DNA from: Channallabes apus
Lineage: Eukaryota > Chordata > Actinopteri > Siluriformes > Clariidae
Reading direction: 5' to 3'
DNA length: 64,000 bases
NCBI GenBank assembly: GCA_030522415.1
Contig: CM060107.1
Span: 4,886,847 to 4,950,846 of the forward strand
In this document: positions 10,847 to 22,089 of the stretch, in pieces
How the letters are laid out: every line of letters starts with the position of its first letter
Position numbering within the stretch: position 1 is the stretch's first letter
Notes under the pieces: model-generated
Database searches by the model: none
What the model saw: only the letters and a program-made list of their open reading frames with translations
Told to the model about the DNA's origin: nothing
Translations under genes and position numbers: made by a program

Positions 10847-10909
10847 ATTCTGCAGAAGTGAAAAAAGAGGTTATAAAAGTAAGCAGAAAGTAATATAGGT
10901 TTTAATTTG

Positions 10910-12081
10910 TGAGCAGCAATATGGTTTCATGCCTAGAAAGAGTACATCAGATGCAGTATTTGCTTTGAGGATGCTGATTGAGAAGTACAGAGAAGGTAAT
11001 AGGGAGTTGCATTGTGTCTTTGTAGATTTAGAGAAAGCGTACGACAGGGTGCCAAGAGAGGAACTGTGGTGTTATATGAGGAAGTCTGGATTGGCAGAGA
11101 AGTATGTTAGAGTGGTGCAGGACATGTATGAGGGCACTAAGACAGTGGTGAGATGTGCTGTAGGTGTGACAGAAGAGTTCAAGGTGGATGTGGGTCTGCA
11201 TCAAGGATCGTCTCTAAGCCCCTTTCTGTTTGCTCTGGTGATGGACAGGATGACAGATGAGGTTAGACAGGAGTCTCCATGGACTATGATGTTTGCAGAT
11301 GACATTGTGCTTTGTAGCGAGAGCAGGGAACAGGTGGAAGAAAATTTGGAGAGGTGGAGGTACGCTCTGGAAAGCAGAGGAATGAAGGTTAGCCGCAGCA
11401 AGACGGAATACATGTGTGTGTGAATGAGAGGAACCCAAGAGGAACGGTGAGGCTACAGGTAGCAGAGGTAAAGAAGGTGCAGGACTTTAAGTACTTAGGG
11501 TAAACGGTCCAGAGCAACGGAGAATGTGGAAAGGAGGTGAAGAGGCGGGTACAAGCAGGTTGGAATGGGCGGAGAAAAGTTTCAGGTGTGTTGTGCGATA
11601 AAAGAGTATCAGCGAGAATGAAAGGAAAGGTGTACAGGACAGTGGTGAGACCAGCAATGCTTAGAGACAGTGGCACTGAAGAAAAGACAGGAGGCAGAGT
11701 TGGAGGTAGCAGAGCTGAAGATGTTGAGGTTCTCTTTGGGAGTGACAATGATGGATAGGATCAAGAATCAGTTCATCAGAGGGACAACCCATGTGAGATG
11801 TTTTGGAGATAAAGTCAGAGAGGCCAGATTGAGATGGTTTGGACATGTTCAGAGGAGAGAGTGTGAATATATCGGTAGAAGGATGCTGAGGTTGGAACTG
11901 CCAGGCAGGAGGTCTAGAGGAAGACCAAAGAGGAGATTTATGGATGCAGTGAGAGAGGACATGAAGTTAGTTGGTGTGAGAGAAGAGGATGCAGAGGATA
12001 GGGTTAGATGGAGGCAGATGATTCGCTGTGGCGACCCCTGAAAGGGAACAGCCGAAAGACAAAGAAGAAGAAGAAGAAGAA
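10910..12081 (+). mobile_element. RTE-like LINE, 5'-truncated
   Basis: Begins inside the reverse transcriptase (codons for [10 protein letters not shown] at about 10916) and ends with the family 3' end gctgtggcgacccct...gccgaaagac followed by (gaa)n. Endonuclease and the first RT blocks are absent. Confidence 0.85.
10929..12041 (+). pseudogene. RTE reverse transcriptase fragment
   Basis: Frame one (10929-11423) carries RT blocks: [14 protein letters not shown] (first catalytic Asp region), [17 protein letters not shown] and the MFADDIVL catalytic motif. A stop at 11421-11423 and indels then break the frame. The C-terminal part is read in another frame (11670-12041) with the RTE-typical FGHVQRRE and GRRSRGRPKRRF motifs. 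The product would be an RNA-dependent DNA polymerase for target-primed reverse transcription; this copy is dead. Confidence 0.85.
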
Positions 12082-12418
12082 GTCAATAGAGTCTTGACTG
12101 ATCTGGCAACCCTTGTACGAGGACGCTGAGACGCTGCTTTTTTTCCGAGCTCCACCATACTGACCAACTTTTAAACTTTTTCGTCCCCTTACGAAGAGTG
12201 TACATAAAACGGATAAGTATCTTATAATATATTTACTCGAAACGCGTGTTATATCGTTAAGTTTTAATTGTTTTGCAGCACACCGCTTTTAGCCGGCATT
12301 AGCATCGCTAATTAGCATTAGCATCGCTAGCCCGCTAGCCCGGCTATCACGTTTGTTTGTTTGTTTGTAAAGTTTGTTTTCGCTTCCTCACACCGATTAT
12401 TTTCCGTGTTTAGACACC

Positions 12419-13345
12419 ATGTCGGTTGTGATTCTGCCTCTGAGTGCAGGTGAGGAGACATTGGAGCTGCACTCGGTGGATTTGGAGGTGGAGGCCGTGG
12501 AGAAGCTGATCCGTGAGCTACTGGTGAAGCTGGCCCGGCTACAGCAGCGGAAAGCCACGCTGGAATCGACGCGGACCGACGGTCACCTGTCCCAGGTAAA
12601 CTCTCGGCGTGACACAATCTCTCCGACAACCTCAACCCCGCGTGTTTCTCTGCCCAGGTCCAACACACCAAGGACGCAGCCCGCCCAGTGTTCCTACACC
12701 CCGGCGCCGGGATACCACGGACCCTGGATACAGCAGCGGCGGAAGAAGCACGCCAAGCCCCGGGCGAGGACCTCTCCCCCTCCACCACCACAACCCGTCT
12801 TCGACATCTCGACACAAAACCGCTTCGCTCCTCTCCGCGAGACGGCACACGACGTCCTGGTCATCGGAGACTCCATCGTCCGGCACGTGCGTGCTACCAC
12901 GGCTAAAGGTAAGGTGCACACACGCTGTTTACCTGGTGCACGTGTTCTTGATGTTGCTGCACTGGTGCCTGCTGCCCTGAGGAAGAACATTGGAGCTGTG
13001 GTCCTTCATGCCGGCACGAACGACACCAGGCTGAGGCAGACGGAGATCCTAAAGAAGGACTTCAGGAGCCTGGTCGAGAAGGTCCGCAGCACATCACCCA
13101 CGACAAGGATCATCGTATCTGGACCACTTCCCACATTTCAGCGAGGAATCGAGAAGTTCAGTAGATTATTTGCTTTTAATGAATGGTTACAATCTTGGTG
13201 TCAACAACAGAAATTACGCTTTGTTGATAACTGGAATGTTTTCTGGGAGCGTCCTAGGCTCTATCACACCGATGGCCTACACCCTAGCAGAGCTGGAGCA
13301 GCGGTCCTCTCTGACAACATCTCCAGGACACTACGAATCATCTGA
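12419..13345 (+). CDS. L2 LINE ORF1 protein with SGNH esterase domain
   Basis: Intact 308-codon ORF; I chose the ATG at 12419 (context accATGt), not the in-frame ATG at 12374. Residues 20-50 are likely coiled coil (LEVEAVEKLIRELL), 60-130 are Pro/Ser/Arg-rich, and 145-308 form an SGNH/GDSL-type hydrolase. The motifs seen are VLVIGDSIVRH (nucleophile Ser152), VVLHAGTNDTR (Asn201) and YHTDGLHPS (Asp285, His288), so the full set of SGNH residues is present. Esterase-bearing ORF1 proteins are known from fish L2 and CR1 LINEs; the natural substrate is not established. ORF2 begins about 100 bp downstream. Confidence 0.85.
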   Translation: MSVVILPLSAGEETLELHSVDLEVEAVEKLIRELLVKLARLQQRKATLESTRTDGHLSQVNSRRDTISPTTSTPRVSLPRSNTPRTQPAQCSYTPAPGYHGPWIQQRRKKHAKPRARTSPPPPPQPVFDISTQNRFAPLRETAHDVLVIGDSIVRHVRATTAKGKVHTRCLPGARVLDVAALVPAALRKNIGAVVLHAGTNDTRLRQTEILKKDFRSLVEKVRSTSPTTRIIVSGPLPTFQRGIEKFSRLFAFNEWLQSWCQQQKLRFVDNWNVFWERPRLYHTDGLHPSRAGAAVLSDNISRTLRII

Positions 13346-13654
13346 CTGGCGGTAAATCATACTGTAGATTCCAAACATATTAGACACATCACAACTCACC
13401 GTAGTGATAGACGCACACACATAGCTTGTCCTATAGGAACTGTGTCTGTTCCCCGAATACTGAGAAAAAAGAATAAATTTGTTAAATTTGCCCGAAACAA
13501 TCTGATAACCATAAAACCAGAAAAAGGCAAAATAAGTAGTCAAAATTCACCTCTAAAGTTTGGACTACTCAACATTAGATCCCTTGCGCCTAAAGCACTT
13601 ATTGTTAATGAAATTATCTCAGATTATTGCCTTGACGCACTCTGTCTCACTGAA

Positions 13655-13698
13655 ACCTGGCTTAAACCTGGCTTAAACCTGGCTTAAACCTGGCTTAA
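13655..13698. repeat. Four 11-bp tandem copies at a LINE insertion junction
   Basis: acctggcttaa is repeated four times exactly. One copy is the genuine L2 ORF2 codons (…TWLK); the others sit between the target and the 5' end of the inserted LINE. Confidence 0.9.
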
Positions 13699-15207
13699 AC
13701 GCCTTATCAGAGACTTCATCATTTCTTCACTACCCGACACACTGGACCCACTACAGTTTGCATACCGTCAGAACCGCTCCACAGACGATGCAATCTCTCA
13801 TCTCCTCCACACATCACTCACTCACCTGGACACTAGGAAAGGGAATTATGTTAAAATGCTCTTCATCGACTACAGCTCTGCTTTTAACACAATAATTCCT
13901 TCCACACTCACCACCAAGCTGGAGCACCTGGGACTGAGCTCATCTATATGTCAGTGGATCTCCAATTTTCTGACTGGCAGACCACAGGCAGTAAGGATGG
14001 GCGGGCATGTCTCAGCCACACTCACTCTCAGCACTGGAGCCCCCCAGGGTTGTGTTCTGAGCCCCCTGCTGTACTCTTTGTACACCCACGACTGCGTGGC
14101 CACTACCACTACCACTCCACCTCCATCATCAAGTTTGCTGACGACACCGTCGTGGTCGGACTGATCACCAACAATGATGAGTCGGACTACCTAGAGGAGA
14201 TTGGAAATCTGGAGAACTGGTGCCAGAGGAACAATCTCCTCCTGAACGTCAGTAAGACAAAGGAGCTGATAGTGGACTTTAGTACAAAGCAGGAGAGGAA
14301 CTACCAGACCCCCGTCATCAACAGGAGCCCAGTGGAGAGAGTGGACAGCTTCAGATACCTCGGTGTTCACATCACGCAGGACCTATCATGGTCCTGTCAC
14401 ATCAACACCGTGGTGAAAAAAGCCCGGCAGCGTCTCTACCACCTCAGACGCTTGAGAGACTTTAGACTGCCCTCCAAGGTGCTCAGGAACTTCTACTCCT
14501 GCACCATAGAGAGCATCCTGACGGGAAACATCACGACCTGGTTCGGGAACAGCACCATGCAGGACAGACGAGCTCTACAGAGGGTGGTGCGATCAGCCGA
14601 ACGCATCATCCGCACTGAGCTCCCTGACCTGCACTCCATCTACAGCAAGCGGTGCTGGACTAAGGCCAGGAAGATCATGAAGGACCTCAGTCACCCCAGT
14701 AATGGACTGTTCTCTTTGTTGCGGTCTGGGAAGAGATTCCGCTCCCTAAAGGCCAACACAGAGAGACTGAGGAGGAGCTTCTTCCCGCAGGCGATAAGGT
14801 CTCTCAATCACACCTCCACACAGGACTAATAACATCTTTTAAGCTCACAACACTGACTGGACAATCATGGACACATTCATACACACTTGCACTAAATACT
14901 CATACATCTGGACAATTGCACATGTCACCTTTCATGCATATTTGCACAACCACGGACACTTTAATACCATATTTCTATATTTTTGCAATATTTTATTATG
15001 CCCTTATGCACAGTTAATTTTACAAATTTTACTAGTTAAAATTATTTCTTAGTATTTCCTTTTTATTGATTATTTATTTTACGTACAAGATTTTATTTTC
15101 TTATTTTCTTTTTTTTAAGGTCACTGGCGGTCGTATAAAAGCATTTCACTGCATATTATACTGTGTATGATTGTGTATGTGACTAATAAAATTTGAATTT
15201 GATTTAA
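13699..15207 (+). mobile_element. Rex1/CR1-like LINE, 5'-truncated, inside L2 ORF2
   Basis: Starts in the RT domain ([14 protein letters not shown]) and ends with gcatttcactgcatatta, gtgtatgtgac and aataaaatttgaatttg. The right flank repeats ttaaacc from the target. The RT carries [32 protein letters not shown] and [11 protein letters not shown]. The frame breaks near 14100-14125 (13703-14164, then 13948-14829), so it is not functional. The clade name is a judgement from these motifs. Confidence 0.8.
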
Positions 15208-18200
15208 ACCAAATGAATATTTTGGTCTGAATGAGTCTACTCCGTCAGGATATTTCTATAAGCACGAGCCCCGTCTAATTGGTCGCGGTGGTGGTGTCGC
15301 CACTATCTACAATGATGTACTCACTGTTACCCAGAAAATAAGGCCCAGGTTTAATTCATTTGAAGTGCTTATCATTAATGTTGCACTAAATGAAATACGT
15401 AATAAACCCTTGCTATATTTTACCCTGGCCACCGTGTACAGACCCCCGGGGCCATATGGCGATTTTCTTAAAGAATTTGGACATCTGCTATCAGACCTAT
15501 TGGTTAACTCTGACAAAGTGTTGATAGTAGGAGACTTTAACATTCATGTAGATGATGCTAACGACGCTTTAGCACTCACATTTATGGATTTACTAAATTC
15601 CTTTGGGGTTAAGCAAAATATAATTGGAGCAACTCACCGCTTTAATCATACGCTAGATTTAATTATATCCCATGGTATAGATGTCTCTAATATAGAGATC
15701 ATACCTCAAAGTGATGATATCACAGATCATCACCTCCTGACATATACTCTACCCGTAGAACAGATTAGCTGTGTCTCCCCACGTTATCAATCTGTTAGAA
15801 ATATGAATCCCACTACTAAAGACAGATTCACAAGTAATCTGCCGGATCTGTCCCAATTTCTTATTAGACTCCTAAATGCAGATGATCTAGATGAAGTGAC
15901 TAGCAGCATGGGCACTATTTTTACCAGTACATTAGACACTGTTGCTCCCATCAGATTAAAAAAAGTCAGAGATAAAACATTTGCACCGTGGTACAACAGT
16001 CATACTCGCGCCCTAAAGAGAGCAACCTGTAACCTCGAGCGAAAATGGAGGAAAACTAAATTAGAAGTTTTTCGAATTGCGTATAAAGACAGTATGTGCA
16101 GCTATAGACAGGCTCTAAAAACTGCTAGGACCGAGCATCTTAGCCAACTGATAGCAAGAAACCAAAACAATCCCAGGTTCTTATTTAGTACAGTGGCTCG
16201 CCTAACAAAACCTAAGATGCCCGCAGAGAGTATCCCATCACAGTTTAGAAGTGAAGACTTTATGGACTTCTTTAATGAAAAAATCAATAATATCAGGAAG
16301 AAAATAATGGAGGTTCAACCTCTAATAGTATCTCACGATCCAGTTCAGCCTATAGCTTCACATTTAGATTTTCACTGCTTTACAGGTATAGGACAGGAAG
16401 AGTTGTATAAACTCATCATCTCGGCTAAATCAACAACGTGCCTGTTAGACCCAATCCCAACCAGATTTTTAAAAGAAGTGATGCTTACGGTTGGAGAGCC
16501 ACTTCTAAACATTATTAATTCTTCATTATATCTAGGTCACGTCCCTAAACCTTTCAAGTTAGCAGTTATTAAGCCGCTTCTTAAAAAATCTAATTTGGAC
16601 GCGAATGAAATAACAAATTACAGACCGATTTCAAACCTCCCGTTCATATCAAAAATACTAGAAAAAGTAGTATCAGCTCAAATTTGCACATTCTTGCAGG
16701 ATAACAACATCCTTGAAGAATTTCAGTCAGGTTTCAGGCCCCATCATAGCACAGAAACTGCACTAGTTAAGATTACAAACGACTTGTTTTTAGCTTCAGA
16801 CCAAGGCTGCATCTCATTGCTAGTCTTGCTTGATCTTAGTGCTGCATTCGACACTATAGATCATAATATTCTCATAGATCGCTTACAAAATTATATAGGT
16901 ATTCAGGGACAGGCATTAAAATGGTTTAGATCTTACCTGTCTGATCGCTACCATTTTGTAGATCTAAATGAAGAACCGTCTGGTGTAATGCCAGTGAAAT
17001 ATGGGGTCCCACAAGGGTCAGTTTTAGGACCTCTGTTGTTCTCAATATACATGCTTCCCTTGGGTAACATCATTAGAAGACATGGGATTAGTTTCCATTG
17101 TTATGCTGATGATACCCAATTATATATCTCAACCAAACCAGACGAAATACCTAAGTTGTCTAGATTAACTGAGTGTGTCCAGGACATAAAAGATTGGATG
17201 ACCAATAACTTTCTTTTATTAAATTCAGATAAGACAGAGATAGGACTTACTTATTGGCCCAAAAACCAGCACACAACAGCTTTCACAATTCAGCTTGCGC
17301 TTAGAAGGATGTACTGTTATTACCAGCTCAGCAGTAAAAGACCTGGGAGTAATATTAGACATTAACTTGTCCTTTGAAAATCACATTTCAAATATCACAA
17401 AAACAGCCTTTTTCCATCTTCGAAATATTGCTAAACTTAGGAACATCTTATCCGTATCTGATGCAGAAAAACTAGTTCATGCATTCATGACCTCCAGACT
17501 GGACTATTGTAATGCATTACTAGGTGGTTGTCCTGCATCCTCAATAAACAAGCTTCAGTTAATCCAAAATGCAGCTGCCAGGGTTCTCACTAGATCCAGA
17601 AAATATGATCATATAACCCCAATATTATCATCCCTGCACTGGCTACCTGTTCAGTTTAGAATAAATTACAAAATAGTATTACTTACATACAAGGCCTTAA
17701 GTGGTTTAGCTCCCACATACCTAACCAGTCTTCTGATACGCTACAATCCACCACGTGCCTTAAGATCACAAAGCTCCGGACTTCTGGTAGTTCCCAGAAT
17801 TTCAAAATCTACAAAAGGGGGTAGGGCTTTTTCATATTTAGCTCCAAAACTTTGGAATAGCCTTCCAGACAGTGTTCGGGGAGCAGACACGGTTTCTCAG
17901 TTCAAAAGTAGACTCAAGACGCATCTTTTTAATCTGGCATACACATAACTCATCCCAGTACTCATACTCCAGTACACCTATCCCGAATGGCAACTACGCT
18001 AATTCTCCCCATCTGTTCTGTATTTCTCTACCCATCCCGAGGCATCGGGAGATTTTTCCAGCTTCAGTAGACAAAGGCCGACCCTGAGAGGTTCCTGAGG
18101 CATCCAGAGAAGGACCAGCTCCAGCTGGATTCAGCTTTATGATGGCTGGAGCTACACATGCTGCTCCTGTGCTTCCAGTGATCCAGACCTCATCTGCCCT

Positions 18201-18689
18201 CTGCACCTACTGACTCATCCCTATGCTGAACTGGTCTTCATGTCAATTTAAATAATTTCTGTCATATTGAATTTTCACCTGCACAACACACGAGATGTTA
18301 TATCATTTCTATCTGTTATCACCCAAATGAGGATGGGTTCCCTGTTGAGTCTGGTTCCTCTCAAGGTTTCTTCCTAATTCCATCTCAGGGAGTTTTTCCT
18401 TGCCACTGTCGCCGTAACCCTTGGCATGCTCATCAGAGAATTTTCATTCATTCGTCTCATTATTATCTGCACATTTTTCTCACACATCCACACTTCCAAT
18501 TATTTTCTTTTCTATAATTATTATTATTATTTGTTTTTATTTATTTATTTTCTATTATTATTATTATTTTATTTATTTATTATTATTATTATGATTTGTT
18601 AAATTTCTTTAATTTTTGTGAAGCTGCTTTGAGACAATGACCATTGTTAAAAGCGCTATATAAATAAAATTGAATTGAATTGAATAGTC

Positions 18690-19277
18690 AATATAATGCT
18701 TAGAATGAAAGATGTTAAGGTTTGTTAAGATAAATCCTACCATTTCACAGAGGGGCTTTCCTATTTCCTTGAGGCCTGCAGGGCCGAGACCTTTCCCTCC
18801 AAGCCTCTATTTAAGAGCTCTCTTTAGGAACATTAAGCTGATCGAAACATAAGCACTGTTCCAGGTAAATCTTGTATGATTGACTTCAGCTTGTTGGCTT
18901 TAGACAAGCACGAAATGCCAGGAAAAGAGAAGCTACTGCTAACAGCTAACTAAGATTAGAAGAGTGTTAATGATAAATGAAAAGAATTTATTTATTTATT
19001 AATTTTTTGGATAATAGCTTTAATGTTCAAAGCTAACAGTGTTGAGGAGATCAGTAATATATTATCAGTAGATATTAGAGCTTTAAAGTGCATTTAGAGA
19101 TTACAACAAATTCACACAATTTATAAACATAATACATACTCATGGTGATTAATTCAAATATGATTAAGAGAGAACACAAAATGCATACAACAGAAATTGC
19201 AACAGTCAGGCATGGAGAGAGCTGTAGAACAAAGACATTCTTCAGAAAAAGGAAAACACACATGTGGAGCAGTCTCT
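18690..19277. other. No feature recognised
   Basis: Sequence after the L2 tail; no coding signal or repeat edge. Confidence 0.45.

Positions 19278-19312
<35 letters not shown>
19278..19312. repeat. (GA)n microsatellite
   Basis: Run of ga dinucleotides. Confidence 0.95.
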
Positions 19313-19316
<4 letters not shown>

Positions 19317-19565
19317 CTATGCAAGCTAAAAGCAAATAATGAATCCCTCCTTCTAGTCAGTAGTCACAATAATATTAATGAAGAATCATTACAATGTAGT
19401 GCAATCAGGAGTCTTACATTATATAAAAAATGTAACATATGATCCATTTGTTGTTCACAGCTTACTTAAACTGAAGGTGTAAATGTAGTGTGTATCTCAT
19501 GTGTAACTGAGAAAGTCTAGTTTACTGTAAAAATAAAAACAACCTACAAATATGATGTCCTTCAG
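19313..19565. repeat. 3' flank block of receptor copy B, recurs at 34345
   Basis: tctatgcaagct..aagcaaataat, then ggagtcttacatt and atgatccatttgttgttcacag recur in order at 34345-34500. It lies about 1 kb downstream of the terminal exon of copy B, so the second site is probably a remnant of a third gene copy. Confidence 0.7.
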
Positions 19566-19639
19566 ATGTATCTACAATATGCAGAGGGACAAATGTATAC
19601 ACACTTCAAAAGTCGTTATCCATCACCTTTTTTAAAACT

Positions 19640-20480
19640 CATAAAAAATATAGTTGCAAGCAACGATGACGGGCCCAAGCACCTGCGCCATCGCCACCCC
19701 GGTGCACCACCCAACCTGTGTGGATTTAGAGCATGTTAAGACCATGTTCAGTCCAAAAACCCTGGATGCTGATGTCAGTGTGATGTTGCTTAATATGATG
19801 TCACCAATATTCGGCATACGATTAAGGTGTCGTCATGGCTGAACTGTTCGAGCCAGTCATCGTTTTTGTAGGATGTGTGTAGTGCCTATAGGATGTGTGT
19901 AGTGCCTATAGGATGTGTGTAGTGCCTATAGGATGTGTGTAGTGCCTATAGGATGTGTGTAGTGCCTATAGGATGTGTGTAGTGCGTATAGGATGTGTGT
20001 AGTGCCTATAGGATGTATGTAGTGTCCCCATAGGATGTGTGTAGTGCCTATAGGATGTGTGTAGTGCCTATAGGATGTATGTAGTGTCCCCATAGGATGT
20101 GTGTAGTGTCCCCATAGGATGTGTGTAGTGCGTATAGGATGAGTGTAGTGCCTATAGGATGTGTGTAGTGCCTATAGGATGTGTGTAGTGCGTATAGGAT
20201 GTGTGTAGTGCCTATAGGATGTGTAGTGCGTAGGATGTATGTAGTGTCCATAGGATGTGTGTACACACTGTAGGATACGATTTCTATGAGTTTTTGAGCA
20301 TGTTAGGGGGTCGGATGATTGAAATAAAAATAACTGAAAAAATAATTATTAGAAGTACAATAGGGCCTTCGCACACTATGAAATCAGCAGTATTAAAACA
20401 TCTATAACTTAGAGCAATGGCGATGACAGTATAGTCAGGTCATCATCGTGCAGTCCTTGGACCCTAATAATGTGAGTAAT
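19640..20480. repeat. Repeat with an internal 20-bp minisatellite
   Basis: Left block (gcaagcaacgatgacgggcc, 19655 on) and right block (agggccttcgcacac... ccttggaccctaataatg, 20350-20470) enclose a tandem array at about 19868-20265 with unit ggatgtgtgtagtgcctata, roughly 20 copies with variants. The outer blocks look like a fish interspersed repeat, family unknown to me. Confidence 0.7.
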
Positions 20481-20541
20481 GTGTAGATTAAGTTTCCTCT
20501 AAAGATGTTGGCAGCATCGTTGGTGCTGTCGTGTTGCCGTG

Positions 20542-20690
20542 TCAGTTCATTTCTTTGGGCTCCTCTGTGTTTTTAGTCTGGAAATAGGCAGATTTTTTCC
20601 TCTTCAGAAGCCACAATCCAAGACCAAGTAACACCAGGACCGGCAAAATGATCAGGAACCACAAATAATGAAGGTTCTTTACACTGTTAT
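20542..20690 (-). CDS. Copy B terminal exon: membrane segment and tail
   Basis: Acceptor tttctgtccctgcag immediately upstream of 20690, phase 1. It encodes one membrane helix, a KRKK stop-transfer and a short tail ending at a TGA at 20544-20542. Confidence 0.75.
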
Positions 20691-22051
20691 CTGCAGGGAC
20701 AGAAATCCATTGTTGTAAATCGTTCACTCTCAGTGACATGACATTATAAATGTTATTATAGATTTAAAACCGTCATTATCAAGATTGTAATTGAACGAGG
20801 AGTATTTAGAGATATCACAATGTCTGTAAGACTACTGAAACGTGTCTGTCATACTTTCATTTGTTCATATTTTCATTGTTATATTTTCATGTTTCTCTCT
20901 TTCACAAATTATTACATATTATTCATGTGTGGAGCTTCAGCGTATAACTACTTTTTCATGTCTGTCAAATTAATATTTTTTTTTCATATGTGTTGTCACA
21001 GAATCACATGAGTGTGAGTGATGTTTCCATCAGTGAGCTGAACAACACAACACACACTTAAATAAGGTTTAATATTCACCTGAGGAATCTGGACTTTCTT
21101 CAGTTCGGTCTTTAGAGGAAAAAGGAATCAATATCACTTTAAAATATTTCTTACTTTTTTAACAATAAAAAATATAAACTTCTTTTGATGTGATATTTCA
21201 ATAAGGTTTGATATTCACCCACCTGAGGGCTCAGTTCTCACTTCAGTTCTCACTTCAGTTCTCACTTCAGTTCCGGCTTTGGGAGAAAAAGAAGATAAAA
21301 TAAATTATATAAAATATCTGTCTTCTGATTGTGTGTGTGTGTGATTTTTCCAATTATTTATTCTCACAAGTGATTTCTGTTTAAACACACAGTTCATTTA
21401 CTCCTGTTGATTTATTCACTAGTTCATTTACTCCTGTTTGAAGCAGCAAAAATATATCAGAATTGGGTGAACATAGGAATTTAAGATACTTTGTAAAGGA
21501 CCAGATTGTGACACTAATTATTTGGAGGAGGTCAATGAGTGTGTGCTGAAAACAGTATTGACAGGAGGTGTGTGTGTGTGTGTCCTCTTTACTCAATCTA
21601 ACCAGGTATTTGTGTAAAACACTAAACTGTGCAGCACAGTCTCACATCAACATTAAATAATCTGTTCATCTTAAAAACATTCTAGTCATAATAAACCCTG
21701 TGTACTGATACTGTGTGTGTCAGACTCTGTATCTGAGACTAATACACTTACTGTTGACTGAGAGTTGAACTTCCTGGACCAAGACAGATTTCTTTGGGTT
21801 TTCCAACAGCATGTAGCTTGTGTACTCAGCTTCATCAGTAACTCTGACGTTCTTCAACACCAGTGAACAGTTTCCTTTAAGCAGTTCATCCTCAGGAACG
21901 TCCACACGTTCCTCATATCCTTTACCTTGAACTGAATCTTTACCCTTTCGCTCAAACACCGCCTCACGTTCAACAGTCCACACAACATGAGGTGTTTGGA
22001 CAGACAGATCTCTCCATTCACACGGCAGGACGACTGTGGAACCCACAGGAG
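20542..22051 (-). CDS. Single-V Ig membrane receptor, copy B (four 3' exons)
   Basis: Four minus-strand exons join in frame with phase-1 junctions: 22051-21752 (Ig), 21276-21223 and 21109-21080 (stalk), 20690-20542 (membrane and tail, stop at 20544-20542). The Ig domain has the first Cys (VVLPCEW) and the core Trp (VVWTVERE). The usual Y-x-C is replaced by AEYTSYML, while another Cys lies nearby (KGNCSLVL), so the disulphide may be shifted. The stalk repeats RTEV. A 20-residue hydrophobic segment (LWFLIILPVLVLLGLGLWLL) precedes KRKK and a 15-residue tail without an ITIM. It is probably a surface immune receptor subunit. The candidate signal exon at 27442-27545 lacks an in-frame ATG, so the gene may use another first exon or be inactive. 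Confidence 0.65.
21080..21109 (-). CDS. Copy B stalk exon 2
   Basis: 30-nt exon between acceptor ttcctctaaag and donor gtgaatatt. It encodes DRTEESPDSS-type stalk residues, phase 1 to phase 1. Confidence 0.65.
21223..21276 (-). CDS. Copy B stalk exon 1 (RTEV repeat)
   Basis: 54-nt exon between acceptor tttctcccaaag and donor gtgggtg. It holds three to four 12-nt repeats (gaagtgagaact) encoding EVRT units. Confidence 0.65.
21752..22051 (-). CDS. Copy B Ig V-like exon
   Basis: 300-nt exon, acceptor tttcccatcatttcag, donor gtaagtg, phase 1 to phase 1, no internal stop in 99 codons. V-set features are described under the gene. Confidence 0.8.
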
Positions 22052-22089
22052 CTGAAATGATGGGAAAACCATTTTAGAAAATGATCTTA

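Larger units (their letters stand above)
13442..17948 (+). pseudogene. L2 LINE ORF2 (endonuclease-reverse transcriptase), split
   Basis: Reads from 13442 to 13698, is interrupted by a foreign LINE, and resumes in frame at 15207. An APE-type endonuclease is seen in LLNIRSLAP, LCLTETWLKP (cut at the insertion), VGDFNIHVD and [14 protein letters not shown]. The RT follows: [49 protein letters not shown] and [11 protein letters not shown] frameshift near 17240-17250 moves the C-terminal region to the frame of 17295-17948 (DYCNALLGG, LSSLHWLPV, APKLWNSLPDSVR). Apart from this indel and the insertion I see no stop in the long frame. The product would nick target DNA and reverse-transcribe the L2 RNA. 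Confidence 0.85.
12090..18686 (+). mobile_element. Near full-length L2 LINE, split by another LINE
   Basis: A 5' UTR (12090-12418, with attagcat repeats), ORF1, ORF2 and a 3' UTR ending in aataaaattgaattgaattg. About 5.1 kb remains after removing the insert at 13699-15207. The end matches L2 3' fragments elsewhere in the window. Confidence 0.85.

Noticed and set aside
12374..12418. Upstream in-frame ATG of L2 ORF1
   Set aside because: The ATG at 12419 has better context and gives the usual ORF1 start; the extension is poorly supported.
19868..20265. CRISPR-like repeat array
   Set aside because: Units are contiguous with no spacers and the context is a fish genome.
20048..20266. 72-codon minus-strand ORF rich in THPIGTT repeats
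   Set aside because: It is the translation of the 20-bp minisatellite; no start context or homology.
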